Positions 9,480-18,216 of a stretch of DNA of 64,000 bases are shown piece by piece; position 1 is the stretch's first letter; every line of letters begins with the position of its first letter. The notes under the pieces were generated by a model that searched no databases, was not told where the DNA came from, and saw only the letters and a program-made list of their open reading frames with translations. Source of the stretch: Chryseobacterium sp. OSA05B (GTDB lineage Bacteria > Bacteroidota > Bacteroidia > Flavobacteriales > Weeksellaceae). Location: contig NZ_JAHXYH010000002.1 of assembly GCF_019970065.1 (NCBI RefSeq), forward strand, positions 992,001 to 1,056,000, written 5' to 3'. The translations under genes and the position numbers were made by a program.

Positions 9480-9554
9480 ATGAAAATTCAGACCACTTTT
9501 AAAGAATGTTTCTCAGAGAAAGGGAAAACTGTGGGCTCTGAAATTCTGAGATAA
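9480..9554 (+). CDS. 24-residue ORF, possible leader peptide
   Basis: Reads MKIQTTFKECF followed by SEKGKTVGSEILR, then TAA. It sits between a consensus promoter and a strong intrinsic terminator, upstream of purM. That layout would fit an attenuator leader peptide or the coding part of a small RNA. There is no run of one amino acid that would name a sensing mechanism. No family recognised; coding status is uncertain. Confidence 0.4.
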   Translation: MKIQTTFKECFSEKGKTVGSEILR

Positions 9555-9561
9555 AATAACG

Positions 9562-9597
9562 GCCGATAATCTACCAAGATTGTCGGCTTTTTTATTT
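9562..9597 (+). terminator. Strong intrinsic terminator before purM
   Basis: An 11-bp stem, GCCGATAATCT (9562-9572) with AGATTGTCGGC (9577-9587) including one G-T pair, loop ACCA, followed by a run of T's. It ends the short transcript from the 9435 promoter, or works as an attenuator for purM. Confidence 0.85.
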
Positions 9598-9631
9598 TCT
9601 AAAATCTGAATAAAAAGTAATTATAGAAATA

Positions 9632-9728
9632 AAATGTACCAATATACCAATGTATCAATATACCAGTTTTTTGGTTTTCCAAACAAGATGATTGTTACAT
9701 TGTTAAACTGATATATTGCTACATTAAT
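9632..9728 (+). repeat. AATGTACCAATATACC repeat, copy 1 (before purM)
   Basis: The left part (AATGTACCAATATACCAATG) is roughly the inverse complement of the right part (GTTACATTGTTAAACTGATA, then TACATT), so the unit is an imperfect inverted repeat. A shorter relative is at 11386-11457, so the two copies bracket purM-purN. Confidence 0.7.
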
Positions 9729-9741
9729 AAAATTATTAAAC

Positions 9742-10734
9742 ATGAGCAACACTTACAAATCAGCAGGCGTAGACAAAGAAGAAGGGTACAAAACCGTTGA
9801 CAAGATCAAAAAGGCAGTAGGCGAGACCCACAACTCAAATGTATTGAACCATTTGGGAAGTTTTGGAGCTTTCTATGAGATCGGGGGATATAAAAATCCT
9901 GTGCTGGTTTCTGGAACAGACGGTGTAGGAACGAAGCTTAAAGTAGCTTTGGATACCAAACAATACGATTCTATCGGTGTCGACTGTTTCGCAATGTGTG
10001 CCAATGATATTCTTTGCCACGGTGCAAAACCATTATTCTTCCTGGATTATCTGGCTTGTGGAAAGCTGGATTCCGAAATAGCTGCTGAGATCGTTCTTGG
10101 AATGGTAAAAGCATGTAAGGATAACAACTGTGCATTGATTGGTGGTGAAACTGCTGAAATGCCGGGAATGTATCAGCCGGGAGATTATGATGTTGCAGGA
10201 TTCTGTGTAGGAATCGTTGAAAAAGATCAGATCATTGACGGTTCTACGATCAAGGCTGGAAATAAAATCATTGCCCTTCCAAGCTCAGGATTCCACTCCA
10301 ACGGATTTTCACTGGTAAGAAAAGTATTCCCGAATTTTGAAGAAGAATTTGAAGGAAAACCATTATATGAAACTTTATTAGTACCTACAAGACTATATTA
10401 TAAAGACATTCACAGAGTATTAGAAGAAGTAAAAGTTTCCGGTATTGCTCACATTACAGGAGGTGGTCTTTATGAAAATGTACCAAGAATTATTCCTGAA
10501 GGACTTTGTGCTTCCATCGATGCGGCCAAAATCAAAATTCCTAGCGTAATGCTTGAACTGGAGAAAAGAGGTGGTGTATCCCGTGAAGAAATGTACGGAA
10601 CGTTCAATATGGGAGTAGGAATGATTATCGTTGCTGATGCTGACCACGCTGAAAAAGTATTACATCTTTTAGATGATGCTTACGAAATCGGAGAGATCAC
10701 GGAGGGAAGCGAGAAGATTGATTTGACGATCTGA
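9742..10734 (+). CDS. purM: Phosphoribosylformylglycinamidine cyclo-ligase (AIR synthetase)
   Basis: 330 residues. Closes the imidazole ring: FGAM + ATP to AIR, step five of de novo purine synthesis, in the cytosol as a dimer. Family motifs: VSGTDGVGTKLKVALD (about 54-69), the signature VDCFAMCANDILCHGAKPLFF, GGETAEMPG and the C-terminal MGVGMIIV. First of a same-strand run purM-purN-purH-purD-guaA. The gap to purN (82 bases) holds short ATCATC-type repeats that can fold back on one another, but no terminator. Confidence 0.97.
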   Translation: MSNTYKSAGVDKEEGYKTVDKIKKAVGETHNSNVLNHLGSFGAFYEIGGYKNPVLVSGTDGVGTKLKVALDTKQYDSIGVDCFAMCANDILCHGAKPLFFLDYLACGKLDSEIAAEIVLGMVKACKDNNCALIGGETAEMPGMYQPGDYDVAGFCVGIVEKDQIIDGSTIKAGNKIIALPSSGFHSNGFSLVRKVFPNFEEEFEGKPLYETLLVPTRLYYKDIHRVLEEVKVSGIAHITGGGLYENVPRIIPEGLCASIDAAKIKIPSVMLELEKRGGVSREEMYGTFNMGVGMIIVADADHAEKVLHLLDDAYEIGEITEGSEKIDLTI

Positions 10735-10816
10735 TGATTTGATGATTCGACGATTTAGCCGATAGGCAAAATTATCATCATATTAACATATCATCACATC
10801 ATCATATTATTATCAC

Positions 10817-11383
10817 ATGAAAAATTTAGTTATACTCGTTTCAGGCTCCGGCACCAATCTGCAGAGAATCATAGATACTATTGACAGCGGAGAAATCCAA
10901 AATGCAAAAGTATCTCTGGTAGTGGCAGACAGAGAATGTTACGGACTTGAAAGAGCAAAAAATCATCATATAGACCAGATTCTGATCCCAAGAGGAAAGA
11001 ATTTCAGCAGTGAACTGGCGAATGTAATTCCAAAAGATACAGATCTTATTGTATTGGCAGGATTCCTATCCATTTTAAAACCTGAATTCTGTGAAAACTG
11101 GACCGGAAAGATTATTAATATACACCCGGCACTGCTTCCGAAATTCGGAGGAAAAGGAATGTGGGGAATGCATGTTCACCATGCGGTTATTGAAGCTAAA
11201 GAAAAAGAAAGCGGAGCTACTGTACATTATGTAACTCCGGGAATCGATGAAGGGGAAGCTATTCTTCAGAAATCATTTGAGGTGACCCCTGAAGATACTC
11301 CTGAAACGGTTGCAGAGAAAGTACATCATATTGAATATGAAATATTTCCAAAGGCGATCAATAAAGTTTTAGGAAATCAATAG
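10817..11383 (+). CDS. purN: Phosphoribosylglycinamide formyltransferase
   Basis: 188 residues. Transfers a formyl group from 10-formyl-THF to GAR. Catalytic residues are visible: Asn101 and His103 in NIHPALLP, and Asp144 in TPGIDEGEA; the phosphate loop is SGSGTNLQRI at the N-terminus. It carries the GGKGMWG insert after the HPALLP motif. Co-directional with purM and followed by two repeat elements before purH. Confidence 0.96.
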   Translation: MKNLVILVSGSGTNLQRIIDTIDSGEIQNAKVSLVVADRECYGLERAKNHHIDQILIPRGKNFSSELANVIPKDTDLIVLAGFLSILKPEFCENWTGKIINIHPALLPKFGGKGMWGMHVHHAVIEAKEKESGATVHYVTPGIDEGEAILQKSFEVTPEDTPETVAEKVHHIEYEIFPKAINKVLGNQ

Positions 11384-11385
11384 AT

Positions 11386-11457
11386 AATGTACCAATATAA
11401 CAATGTACCAGTTTACCAATTAAATTCATTGTTACATTGTTAGACTGATACATTTTT
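11386..11457 (+). repeat. AATGTACCAATATAACAATG repeat, copy 2 (after purN)
   Basis: Shares AATGTACCAATATA, CAATGTACCAGTTTACC and GTTACATTGTTAGACTGATA with 9632-9728, again with inverted halves. Confidence 0.7.
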
Positions 11458-11548
11458 AAGAAAAAATCTAAGTAAATAAAAGTAAGTCCGGGGGTGAAAG
11501 ACCGGGCTACAGTTTGAAATAGCTGTAAAAAGTAAAAATTGAAAGTAA

Positions 11549-11632
11549 AAAGTCCCGAAGGGACGATTTAACCAAGCGTAGGATGAAAATCCTATGCGAA
11601 AAAAAATCAAACATAGGATGCAATCCTATGGG
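11549..11632 (+). repeat. Two-hairpin dispersed element, copy 1 (before purH)
   Basis: Hairpin 1 GTCCC-GAA-GGGAC (11552-11564), linker GATTTAACCAA, hairpin 2 GCGTAGGAT/ATCCTATGC (11576-11597), then an extra hairpin CATAGGAT-GCA-ATCCTATG (11612-11630). The first two hairpins and linker recur at 25531-25577 with compensatory changes in the stem. The element ends 19 bases before the purH start, so it may influence purH translation or mRNA stability. Upstream (11485-11535) lie two further small dyads, CCGG/CCGG and CTACAG/CTGTA. Confidence 0.8.
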
Positions 11633-11650
11633 AAAAAATCAAAAGTAAAA

Positions 11651-13168
11651 ATGAGTAAAAAGAGAGTTTTAATCAGTGTTTCTGACAAAAGCGGATTGAT
11701 CGAATTCGCCCAGTTTTTGGAAGCCCAGAATTATGAGTTGATTTCTACAGGAGGAACGTTCAAACATTTGAAAGACGCTGGTTTAAGTCCGATTCAGATC
11801 GATGAGGTAACCAATTTTCCTGAAATGCTGGATGGAAGAGTAAAAACCCTTCACCCGAAAGTTCACGGAGGTCTTTTAGCAGTACGTTCCAATGAAGAGC
11901 ACATGAAAACTGTTCAGGAGCACGGAATTGACCTGATCGACATGGTGATCGTAAACCTTTATCCTTTCTTTGAAAATGTAAACAAAGATATTTCTTTACA
12001 TGAGAAAGTGGAGTTTATCGATATCGGAGGTCCTTCAATGCTTCGTTCAGCGGCTAAGAACTTCGATTCCGTTACCGTAATTACCGATGTGGAAGATTAT
12101 GCAACAGTAAAACTAGAAATGGAACAGAACGGTGATACGTACATCGAAACACGTAAAAAGTTGGCAGGAAAAGTATTCAACCTTACTTCAGCTTATGACG
12201 GGGCTATTTCAAGAATGCTTTTAGATGAAGAATATCCTGCTTATCTTAATGCTTCTTACAAAAAAGCATCAGATTTAAGATATGGCGAAAACCCTCACCA
12301 AACTGCTGCTTACTACGTTTCTACGTTTGAGAACGGTGCGATGAAAGATTTCGAACAGCTTGGCGGTAAAGAACTTTCTTTCAACAACCTTCGTGATATG
12401 GACCTTTGCTGGAAAGTAGTGACTGAGTTCAAAGAAGAAATGGCCTGTTGTGCGGTGAAGCACTCTACACCTTGTGGAGTAGCCATCGGAACTTCTGCAC
12501 TGGAAACCTATCAGAAAACTTTCGAATGTGACCCGATTTCTATTTTTGGCGGAATTGTTGCAATGAACTACAAGATCGATGCGGCAACAGCTGAAGAGCT
12601 GAACAAAACGTTCCTTGAGATCGTAATGGCTCCGGATTTTGATGAAGCAGCTCTTGAAGTTTTAAGAAAAAAGAAAAACCTTAGAATTATAAAAATCGTT
12701 AATCCTGTTTCTGATAAGCAAACGTGGGTGAAAATTGACGGAGGAATCCTGGTTCAGGATAATGACTCCCATTTCTCAGACGATATCAAAGTAGTAACTG
12801 ATGTACAGCCTTCAGAAGAGCAGAAAAAGGCCCTTCTTTTCTCTCAGAGAGTAGTGAAGTATGTAAAATCAAACGCTATTGTTGTTTCCAATGGTATTCA
12901 GGCTTTCGGAATCGGTGGCGGACAGGTCAACAGAATCTGGGCTACGGAACAGGCCATTGAAAGAGCAAAAGAGAAATTCTCAGGAGATCTTGTTTTGGCT
13001 TCAGACGCATTTTTCCCTTTCCGTGACGTAGTAGATTTTTGTGCTAAAGAAGGAATTAAAGCTATCATCCAGCCGGGTGGAAGTGTAAAAGATCAGGACA
13101 GTATTGAAGCTGCCAATGAGCACGGTATTCCAATGATGTTTACCGGAGTTAGACACTTTTTACACTAA
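11651..13168 (+). CDS. purH: Bifunctional AICAR formyltransferase / IMP cyclohydrolase
   Basis: 505 residues from ATG 11651 ([15 protein letters not shown]). An in-frame extension back to 11594 is rejected because it reads through repeat hairpins and family members start at SKKRVLIS. The N-terminal IMP cyclohydrolase domain is MGS-like ([19 protein letters not shown]). The C-terminal AICAR transformylase has RYGENPHQ, the Lys-His pair AVKHSTPCG and [12 protein letters not shown]. It completes IMP synthesis. It sits between purN and purD on the same strand; purD has its own promoter. Confidence 0.96.
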   Translation: MSKKRVLISVSDKSGLIEFAQFLEAQNYELISTGGTFKHLKDAGLSPIQIDEVTNFPEMLDGRVKTLHPKVHGGLLAVRSNEEHMKTVQEHGIDLIDMVIVNLYPFFENVNKDISLHEKVEFIDIGGPSMLRSAAKNFDSVTVITDVEDYATVKLEMEQNGDTYIETRKKLAGKVFNLTSAYDGAISRMLLDEEYPAYLNASYKKASDLRYGENPHQTAAYYVSTFENGAMKDFEQLGGKELSFNNLRDMDLCWKVVTEFKEEMACCAVKHSTPCGVAIGTSALETYQKTFECDPISIFGGIVAMNYKIDAATAEELNKTFLEIVMAPDFDEAALEVLRKKKNLRIIKIVNPVSDKQTWVKIDGGILVQDNDSHFSDDIKVVTDVQPSEEQKKALLFSQRVVKYVKSNAIVVSNGIQAFGIGGGQVNRIWATEQAIERAKEKFSGDLVLASDAFFPFRDVVDFCAKEGIKAIIQPGGSVKDQDSIEAANEHGIPMMFTGVRHFLH

Positions 13169-13197
13169 TTAAAATAGAATTAAAAAATAATTTGAGA

Positions 13198-13229
13198 TTG
13201 TTTTTATAGCATTCAAAATTATATATTTG
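13198..13229 (+). promoter_or_regulatory. Consensus flavobacterial promoter of purD
   Basis: TTG (13198-13200), 21-base spacer, TATATTTG (13222-13229). ATG follows 27 bases later, so the leader is about 20 nt. It suggests purD can be transcribed independently of purH. Confidence 0.65.
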
Positions 13230-13256
13230 TAAATTAGACTAGATAATAAATAAAGT

Positions 13257-14495
13257 ATGAGAATATTAATCATAGGTGAAGGCGGTAGAGAATCTGCTTT
13301 AGCAGCAAAGCTTCAGAATGACCCAAGAATTTCTAAAATGTTTTTTGCTAACGGTAATGCTACCACCGATGTAATAGGAAAAAATGTTCATTTATCAGAG
13401 ATTAAAGAACTGAGAGATTTCGCGATTAAAGAGAAGGTAGATCTTACTATCGTAGGCCCTGAGGCTCCTCTTGTAGCGGGGTTGAAGGATGAATTCAAAA
13501 AGCATGATCTTAAAGTTTTTGGTCCAAACCAAAAAGTAGCAAGTCTGGAAGGAAGTAAAGCTTTCTCTAAGAAATTTATGCAGACCTATGATATCAAAAC
13601 AGCGAAGGCTGTCGTATTTGATTCATACAATGATGCTAAAGAATATGTTCAGACACAGCAGTATCCTTTAGTGGTTAAGGCTAGTGGATTGGCAGGTGGA
13701 AAAGGAGTTGTCATCTGTGACAATCTTGAAGAAGCTGAAGCTACCATCCACGACTTCATGATCAGAAGAATTTATGGAGATGCCGGAATCCGTCTGGTTA
13801 TTGAAGAATATTTAGAAGGTTTTGAAGCTTCAATCATTGCATTCTCAAACGGTGAAAAGATTTTCCCATGTATCGCTGCAAAAGATTACAAAAAAGCTGG
13901 AAACGGTGACACAGGACCAAATACCGGTGGTATGGGATCTGTAGCGCCAAGCCCTGATTTCACTCAGGAGCACTACGCTGATTTTGAAAAAAATATCTTA
14001 GAAACTACCATTAACGGTCTAAAAGGAGAAGGATTCAGCTTTAAAGGAATCATTTTCTTCGGATTGATGGTCACTAAAAACGGAACTTATCTTCTTGAAT
14101 ATAACATGAGATTCGGAGATCCGGAAACTCAGGTGTTAATGGCACTTATGGAAAACAATCTTCTTGATGTGATCCAGGATTGTATGGATGGAAAAGATAT
14201 CGAGCTTAAGTTTAAAGACGAAAAAGCAGTATGTCTTGTAATGTGCTCAGGAGGTTATCCAAGAAACATTGAAACAGGATACGAAATTGTAGGAGAAGAC
14301 AAACTGAAACATTCTAAACTTCTTTATGCAGGTGCTGTAAGAAAAGGCGACAAAGTGGTTTCCAACGGCGGACGAGTTCTAAACGTGGTGGCTACCGGAG
14401 CAACTTACGACGATGCCCGCAAGAAAGTGTACGAAGATGCAGCCCACATTCATTTCGATTACGGATTCTACAGAGAAGACATCGGAAAGTTTTAA
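13257..14495 (+). CDS. purD: Phosphoribosylamine-glycine ligase (GAR synthetase)
   Basis: 412 residues. Joins glycine to PRA using ATP, step two of the pathway. ATP-grasp architecture: N-domain ILIIGEGGRESALA, GPEAPLVAGL, then KASGLAGGKGV (ATP-binding), the purD signature MRFGDPETQ near 285 and a C-terminal barrel. Full length. Preceded by its own TTG/TAnnTTTG promoter and followed 16 bases later by an intrinsic terminator, so it is probably monocistronic or the end of the pur transcript. Confidence 0.97.
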   Translation: MRILIIGEGGRESALAAKLQNDPRISKMFFANGNATTDVIGKNVHLSEIKELRDFAIKEKVDLTIVGPEAPLVAGLKDEFKKHDLKVFGPNQKVASLEGSKAFSKKFMQTYDIKTAKAVVFDSYNDAKEYVQTQQYPLVVKASGLAGGKGVVICDNLEEAEATIHDFMIRRIYGDAGIRLVIEEYLEGFEASIIAFSNGEKIFPCIAAKDYKKAGNGDTGPNTGGMGSVAPSPDFTQEHYADFEKNILETTINGLKGEGFSFKGIIFFGLMVTKNGTYLLEYNMRFGDPETQVLMALMENNLLDVIQDCMDGKDIELKFKDEKAVCLVMCSGGYPRNIETGYEIVGEDKLKHSKLLYAGAVRKGDKVVSNGGRVLNVVATGATYDDARKKVYEDAAHIHFDYGFYREDIGKF

Positions 14496-14510
14496 AATAA
14501 ATCACGAAAA

Positions 14511-14540
14511 AAGATTTGGAACGTTTCCAAGTCTTTTTTT
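14511..14540 (+). terminator. Terminator after purD
   Basis: Stem AAGATTTGGAA (14511-14521) with TTCCAAGTCTT (14525-14535), loop CGT, followed by T's to 14540. Confidence 0.82.
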
Positions 14541-14693
14541 GTAGAAAAGTTGAAGAGCAGTAAGTGATACAAAGCCTATTGCTTATGCTTATAGCGTATA
14601 GCCTTTTGTAACTAGTTAAAAAAGCAAGAAGCCAATCGCCATAAGCCACAATCTTATCATTAATCAATCATCAATTATCATTTATAACATAAA

Positions 14694-16223
14694 ATGAACA
14701 ACGGTATTATCATATTAGATTTCGGATCACAGTACAACCAGCTTATCGGAAGAAGAATCCGTGAGATGGGTGTATATTCTGAAATCCTTCCTTTCAATAC
14801 ACCTTTACAGGATATTTTAGCAAAACAGCCAAAAGGAATCATCCTTTCCGGTGGACCAAGTTCTGTGAATGCAGAAAATGCTCACCTGGTAGAAAAAGAG
14901 CTTTATGAGCAAGGGATTCCTGTGTTGGGAATTTGTTACGGGATGCAGCTTACGGCTCACCTTTTAGGCGGAAAAGTAAACAAAGGAGAAAAAGGAGAGT
15001 ACGGAAAAGCGCACCTGGATATCATCAAAGAAAATGCTTTGTTAAAAGGCGTTACTCAGAATTCTATTGTATGGATGAGTCACTTTGACGAAGTAGGAGA
15101 ACTGCCTGCAGGTTTTGAATTAAACGCAAAATCAGGAGTTATTGCTTCTATTTCCAATGAAGACAGAAAGATCTACTGCGTACAGTTCCATCCGGAGGTT
15201 TCTCACACAGAAGAAGGCGGGAAGATGCTTGAAAACTTCGTTTTTGCCATCTGTAATGCTGAGAAAAACTGGAAACTGACGAACTATATCGAAAAAACAG
15301 TTGAAGAAATCCGTGAAAAAGTAGGAGACAGCAGAGTAATCCTGGGACTTTCAGGAGGAGTTGACTCTTCTGTAGCGGCGGTTTTAATTCACAAAGCGAT
15401 CGGTGATCAGTTGACTTGTATTTTTGTTGATACAGGACTGTTGAGAAAGAATGAAGGCCAGAAAGTAATGGACAACTATGGAGAGCATTTCCATATGAAC
15501 ATTAAAATGGTTGATGCTAAAGAAAGATTCCTTTCAAAACTGGCAGGAGTAGACGATCCGGAACAAAAAAGAAAGATCATCGGAAACGAATTTATTCACG
15601 TTTTCGATGAAGAATCCCATAAAATTGAAGGCGCTAAATTCTTAGCTCAGGGAACCATTTATCCTGACGTTATCGAAAGCCAGTCTGTAAACGGACCATC
15701 TGCAGTGATCAAGTCTCACCACAACGTAGGAGGACTTCCTGAAGATATGGAATTCGAATTGTTAGAGCCGCTAAGAGAGCTTTTCAAGGATGAAGTAAGA
15801 AAAGTAGGTGAGGAGTTAGGTATTCCGCATCACTTGGTACACAGACACCCTTTCCCGGGTCCTGGATTAGGGATCAGAGTATTGGGCGCTGTAGACGCTG
15901 AAAAAGTTAAAATCCTTCAGGAAGCTGATGATATTTTCATTGAGGAATTATATAAAAATGACCTATATGAAAAAGTATCTCAAGCTTTCGTAGTGCTTCT
16001 TCCTGTGAAATCAGTAGGAGTAATGGGAGACGAAAGAACGTATGAATACACTGCTGTAGTTCGTTCTGCCAATACCATCGACTTTATGACGGCAACGTGG
16101 AGCAGACTTCCATACGAGTTTTTGGATACAGTATCCAGCAGAATCATCAACGAAGTAAGAGGAATCAACAGAGTAGCTTACGATATTTCAAGTAAACCGC
16201 CTGCAACGATTGAGTGGGAATAA
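14694..16223 (+). CDS. guaA: GMP synthase (glutamine-hydrolysing)
   Basis: 509 residues. Converts XMP to GMP. N-terminal class I glutamine amidotransferase with nucleophile Cys81 (GICYGMQL) and the His/Glu pair in FHPEVSHT. The ATP pyrophosphatase domain has the P-loop LSGGVDSSV, and the C-terminal dimerisation domain has HRHPFPGPGLGIRVLG. It lies after the purD terminator, so it needs its own promoter; none with a good TAnnTTTG was seen. It links the pur cluster to guanine nucleotide supply. Confidence 0.97.
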   Translation: MNNGIIILDFGSQYNQLIGRRIREMGVYSEILPFNTPLQDILAKQPKGIILSGGPSSVNAENAHLVEKELYEQGIPVLGICYGMQLTAHLLGGKVNKGEKGEYGKAHLDIIKENALLKGVTQNSIVWMSHFDEVGELPAGFELNAKSGVIASISNEDRKIYCVQFHPEVSHTEEGGKMLENFVFAICNAEKNWKLTNYIEKTVEEIREKVGDSRVILGLSGGVDSSVAAVLIHKAIGDQLTCIFVDTGLLRKNEGQKVMDNYGEHFHMNIKMVDAKERFLSKLAGVDDPEQKRKIIGNEFIHVFDEESHKIEGAKFLAQGTIYPDVIESQSVNGPSAVIKSHHNVGGLPEDMEFELLEPLRELFKDEVRKVGEELGIPHHLVHRHPFPGPGLGIRVLGAVDAEKVKILQEADDIFIEELYKNDLYEKVSQAFVVLLPVKSVGVMGDERTYEYTAVVRSANTIDFMTATWSRLPYEFLDTVSSRIINEVRGINRVAYDISSKPPATIEWE

Positions 16224-16250
16224 TCTTACTCTACTTCTTTAAAATAAAAA

Positions 16251-16286
16251 AATCCTGTTTATATCTTTATAAGCAGGATTTTTTGT
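16251..16286 (+). terminator. Terminator after guaA
   Basis: A 13-bp stem, AATCCTGTTTATA (16251-16263) with TATAAGCAGGATT (16268-16280), loop TCTT, then TTTTTG. Confidence 0.82.
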
Positions 16287-16695
16287 TAGTATTAAATGAT
16301 ATTCCTATTTGTTGTGTCTATTATTAGCGATGTCACACTGAGCGAAGTCGAAGTGTGTTTGAGTATGTATTAAAGCCTTTGTTTTCAGTATATAAAGAAA
16401 AAATAAATTAAAAACTGTTTATCCTCAGAATTATTATACAGAAGCTGTTTAAACTTATAAAAAGTGTAGGATGTATATTAAAACTATCAAGAAGGATTTA
16501 AGAAATAAAGGGTAGCAAAGATGAATCATTCTGATTTTTAAGCTTAAAGTGAAACTTATCTTAATACGCCCAACATCTTGATACAATCTTACTATTTCAA
16601 AATATAAAGTTCAATAGTAATGAAACTCATTAATATTGAATTTGTTTAAACAAAGAAATTAATTATTCAATCCTTTTAATATTTCATTTGTCAGC
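16287..16695. other. AT-rich gap with one GAGCGAAGTCGAAGTG repeat
   Basis: Apart from the repeat at 16321-16357, I see only very AT-rich sequence. There is no open frame of plausible codon use and no RNA gene I can recognise. Confidence 0.6.
16321..16357 (+). repeat. CACACTGAGCGAAGTCGAAGTGTG repeat, copy 1
   Basis: TTATTAGCGATGTCACACTG then AGCGAAGTCGAAGTGTG. The ends CACACT/AGTGTG pair, giving a small hairpin. The same 36-base unit with one mismatch is at 21945-21980. Similar GAGCGAAGTCGAAG palindromes are widespread in Bacteroidota intergenic DNA. Confidence 0.85.
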
Positions 16696-18183
16696 TTACA
16701 GAGGTTTTTTAAAGTGCTGTATATTCATATTTGCTTTACCCCAATTATAATTTTGTCCTGAAGTAGAAAACATATTAAACCTAACATTACAAGGATTAGA
16801 AATTGTTGAAGGAAAGATTTCTAAATAACCGTTCAAAGAATAAGTTATAGTAAGATCAGAAGGGGCATTATTCGTAATAATTTCAGTATATGCACTTGAT
16901 ATTGTTGATACTTTTGCTGTATTTAAACCATCACTAGGAAAAGAATACTTTCTTGATCCTGCAGGCATCTCAACACCATCTTTTAAAAATCTTATTCCAT
17001 AATATGCCAATCCATTATTAGCGCAAGAAAAAGAATTAGCTCCATTACCATTATCTGCCATTCCTATAGGAACAGAGTAGTTTATGACAAGCATGGCTGA
17101 AGAATTAGCAGGAATAGTGATGGTTTGACTCATTTGTATATTTACATCATTTATAAGAGTAGAGGGATTAGTATAAATTCCTGCAATATTTCTATCAAAT
17201 ACATTTGATGCTGTTATTGAATAAATATTATCTAATGCGAATTTTTCAGGAGACTGTAAAGAGCTCACTGGAACTTTTTTGGCTGTTCCATCATCTTGTA
17301 AAACCATTACTTTATCTGTAGAAAGCATATTGTTGTTGTCGGGTACATTTCTAAATCTGACATTTCCATTTACATCTAACTGTTGGGTGGGAGCTGATGT
17401 ATTAATTCCCATCTTTCCAGTATTATCAATTACCGTTCTTTCCAGATAGTTTCCACCATTAGACCAGCCTATAAAAAACTTAGAATCAGAAAAGTTGGCA
17501 CTTAATTGTCTTGTACCTATTCCCCATGTAGCGCCGCCGCCATTATATGAATTAAAGCCTAAAATACTGGTGTTTCCTGCCGCTACGGGTGAGGTATTGA
17601 CCAATCTAAGGATAACACCTTCTGCAGTATTAGCAGGCGCTGCAATATCATGCCATCCATTGTTTAACGGGATAGCAGGATTATCTCCAGCAGAAATAAT
17701 CATTTGCCCATTCATCATATTAAATTTTGATGCAGGTGCTCCTGTGTTAATCCCTACCCGACCAGTTGAGACTGAAGAATTTTGAAGGATTAGATTTCCT
17801 GAACCTTTTCCATTGATATTCAAAGTATTATTCGTAATTGAACCAATAGCCTGTATTCCATTATTTCCTATTCCTACTCCGGTTGTCTTATCATTTGACA
17901 ATACAGATACAATACCATTATAAACATTTGTATTAAGGGCATCCGTAACTACAAGTTTCTGCCCGGGAGCTGAAGTATTTATACCCAAATTTCCATTATC
18001 TAGAACTGTAACCATTTCTGTGGTATTGGAATTATTAATTTCAAATGCTTTTGTAGTATTTGTATTTCCTTTGCTCACGACATCAAGAGCAGCGGAAGGC
18101 ATAGGTGTATTAATACCCGTCTGGGCATTAATTGTTATAGAAGCCAAAAGAGCTCCTAGTGTTTGAAAATAATGTTTCATCAT
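16696..18183 (-). CDS. Secreted fibre-like surface protein with GINT repeats
   Basis: 495 residues (494 if the second Met is used). Signal peptide about 1-20 (ending INAQ). A short motif recurs four times: TGINTPMPSAALDV, LGINTSAPGQKLVV, VGINTGAPASKFNM and MGINTSAPTQQLDVNG, at about residues 23, 68, 143 and 258. The last is followed by NVRFRNVPDNNNMLSTDK. This pattern is common in long flavobacterial surface proteins and resembles tail-fibre-type trimeric stalks. The C-terminal 190 residues are a beta-rich domain of unknown function. No T9SS sorting domain is evident. Codon use is more AT-rich than the flanking pur genes. Adhesin or surface-layer role is a guess. Confidence 0.6.
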   Translation of the reverse strand: MMKHYFQTLGALLASITINAQTGINTPMPSAALDVVSKGNTNTTKAFEINNSNTTEMVTVLDNGNLGINTSAPGQKLVVTDALNTNVYNGIVSVLSNDKTTGVGIGNNGIQAIGSITNNTLNINGKGSGNLILQNSSVSTGRVGINTGAPASKFNMMNGQMIISAGDNPAIPLNNGWHDIAAPANTAEGVILRLVNTSPVAAGNTSILGFNSYNGGGATWGIGTRQLSANFSDSKFFIGWSNGGNYLERTVIDNTGKMGINTSAPTQQLDVNGNVRFRNVPDNNNMLSTDKVMVLQDDGTAKKVPVSSLQSPEKFALDNIYSITASNVFDRNIAGIYTNPSTLINDVNIQMSQTITIPANSSAMLVINYSVPIGMADNGNGANSFSCANNGLAYYGIRFLKDGVEMPAGSRKYSFPSDGLNTAKVSTISSAYTEIITNNAPSDLTITYSLNGYLEIFPSTISNPCNVRFNMFSTSGQNYNWGKANMNIQHFKKPL

Positions 18184-18208
18184 AATTGAATGTTTTTTTA
18201 TTCGGGGG

Positions 18209-18216
18209 CAAATGTA
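18209..18216 (-). promoter_or_regulatory. -7 element for the fibre-like protein gene
   Basis: On the minus strand this reads TACATTTG, matching TAnnTTTG, about 25 bases upstream of the start codon. Confidence 0.5.

Noticed and set aside
11594..11650. N-terminal extension of purH
   Set aside because: Reads through two repeat hairpins (Lys/Arg-rich nonsense); PurH proteins start at [12 protein letters not shown] sequence, matching ATG 11651.
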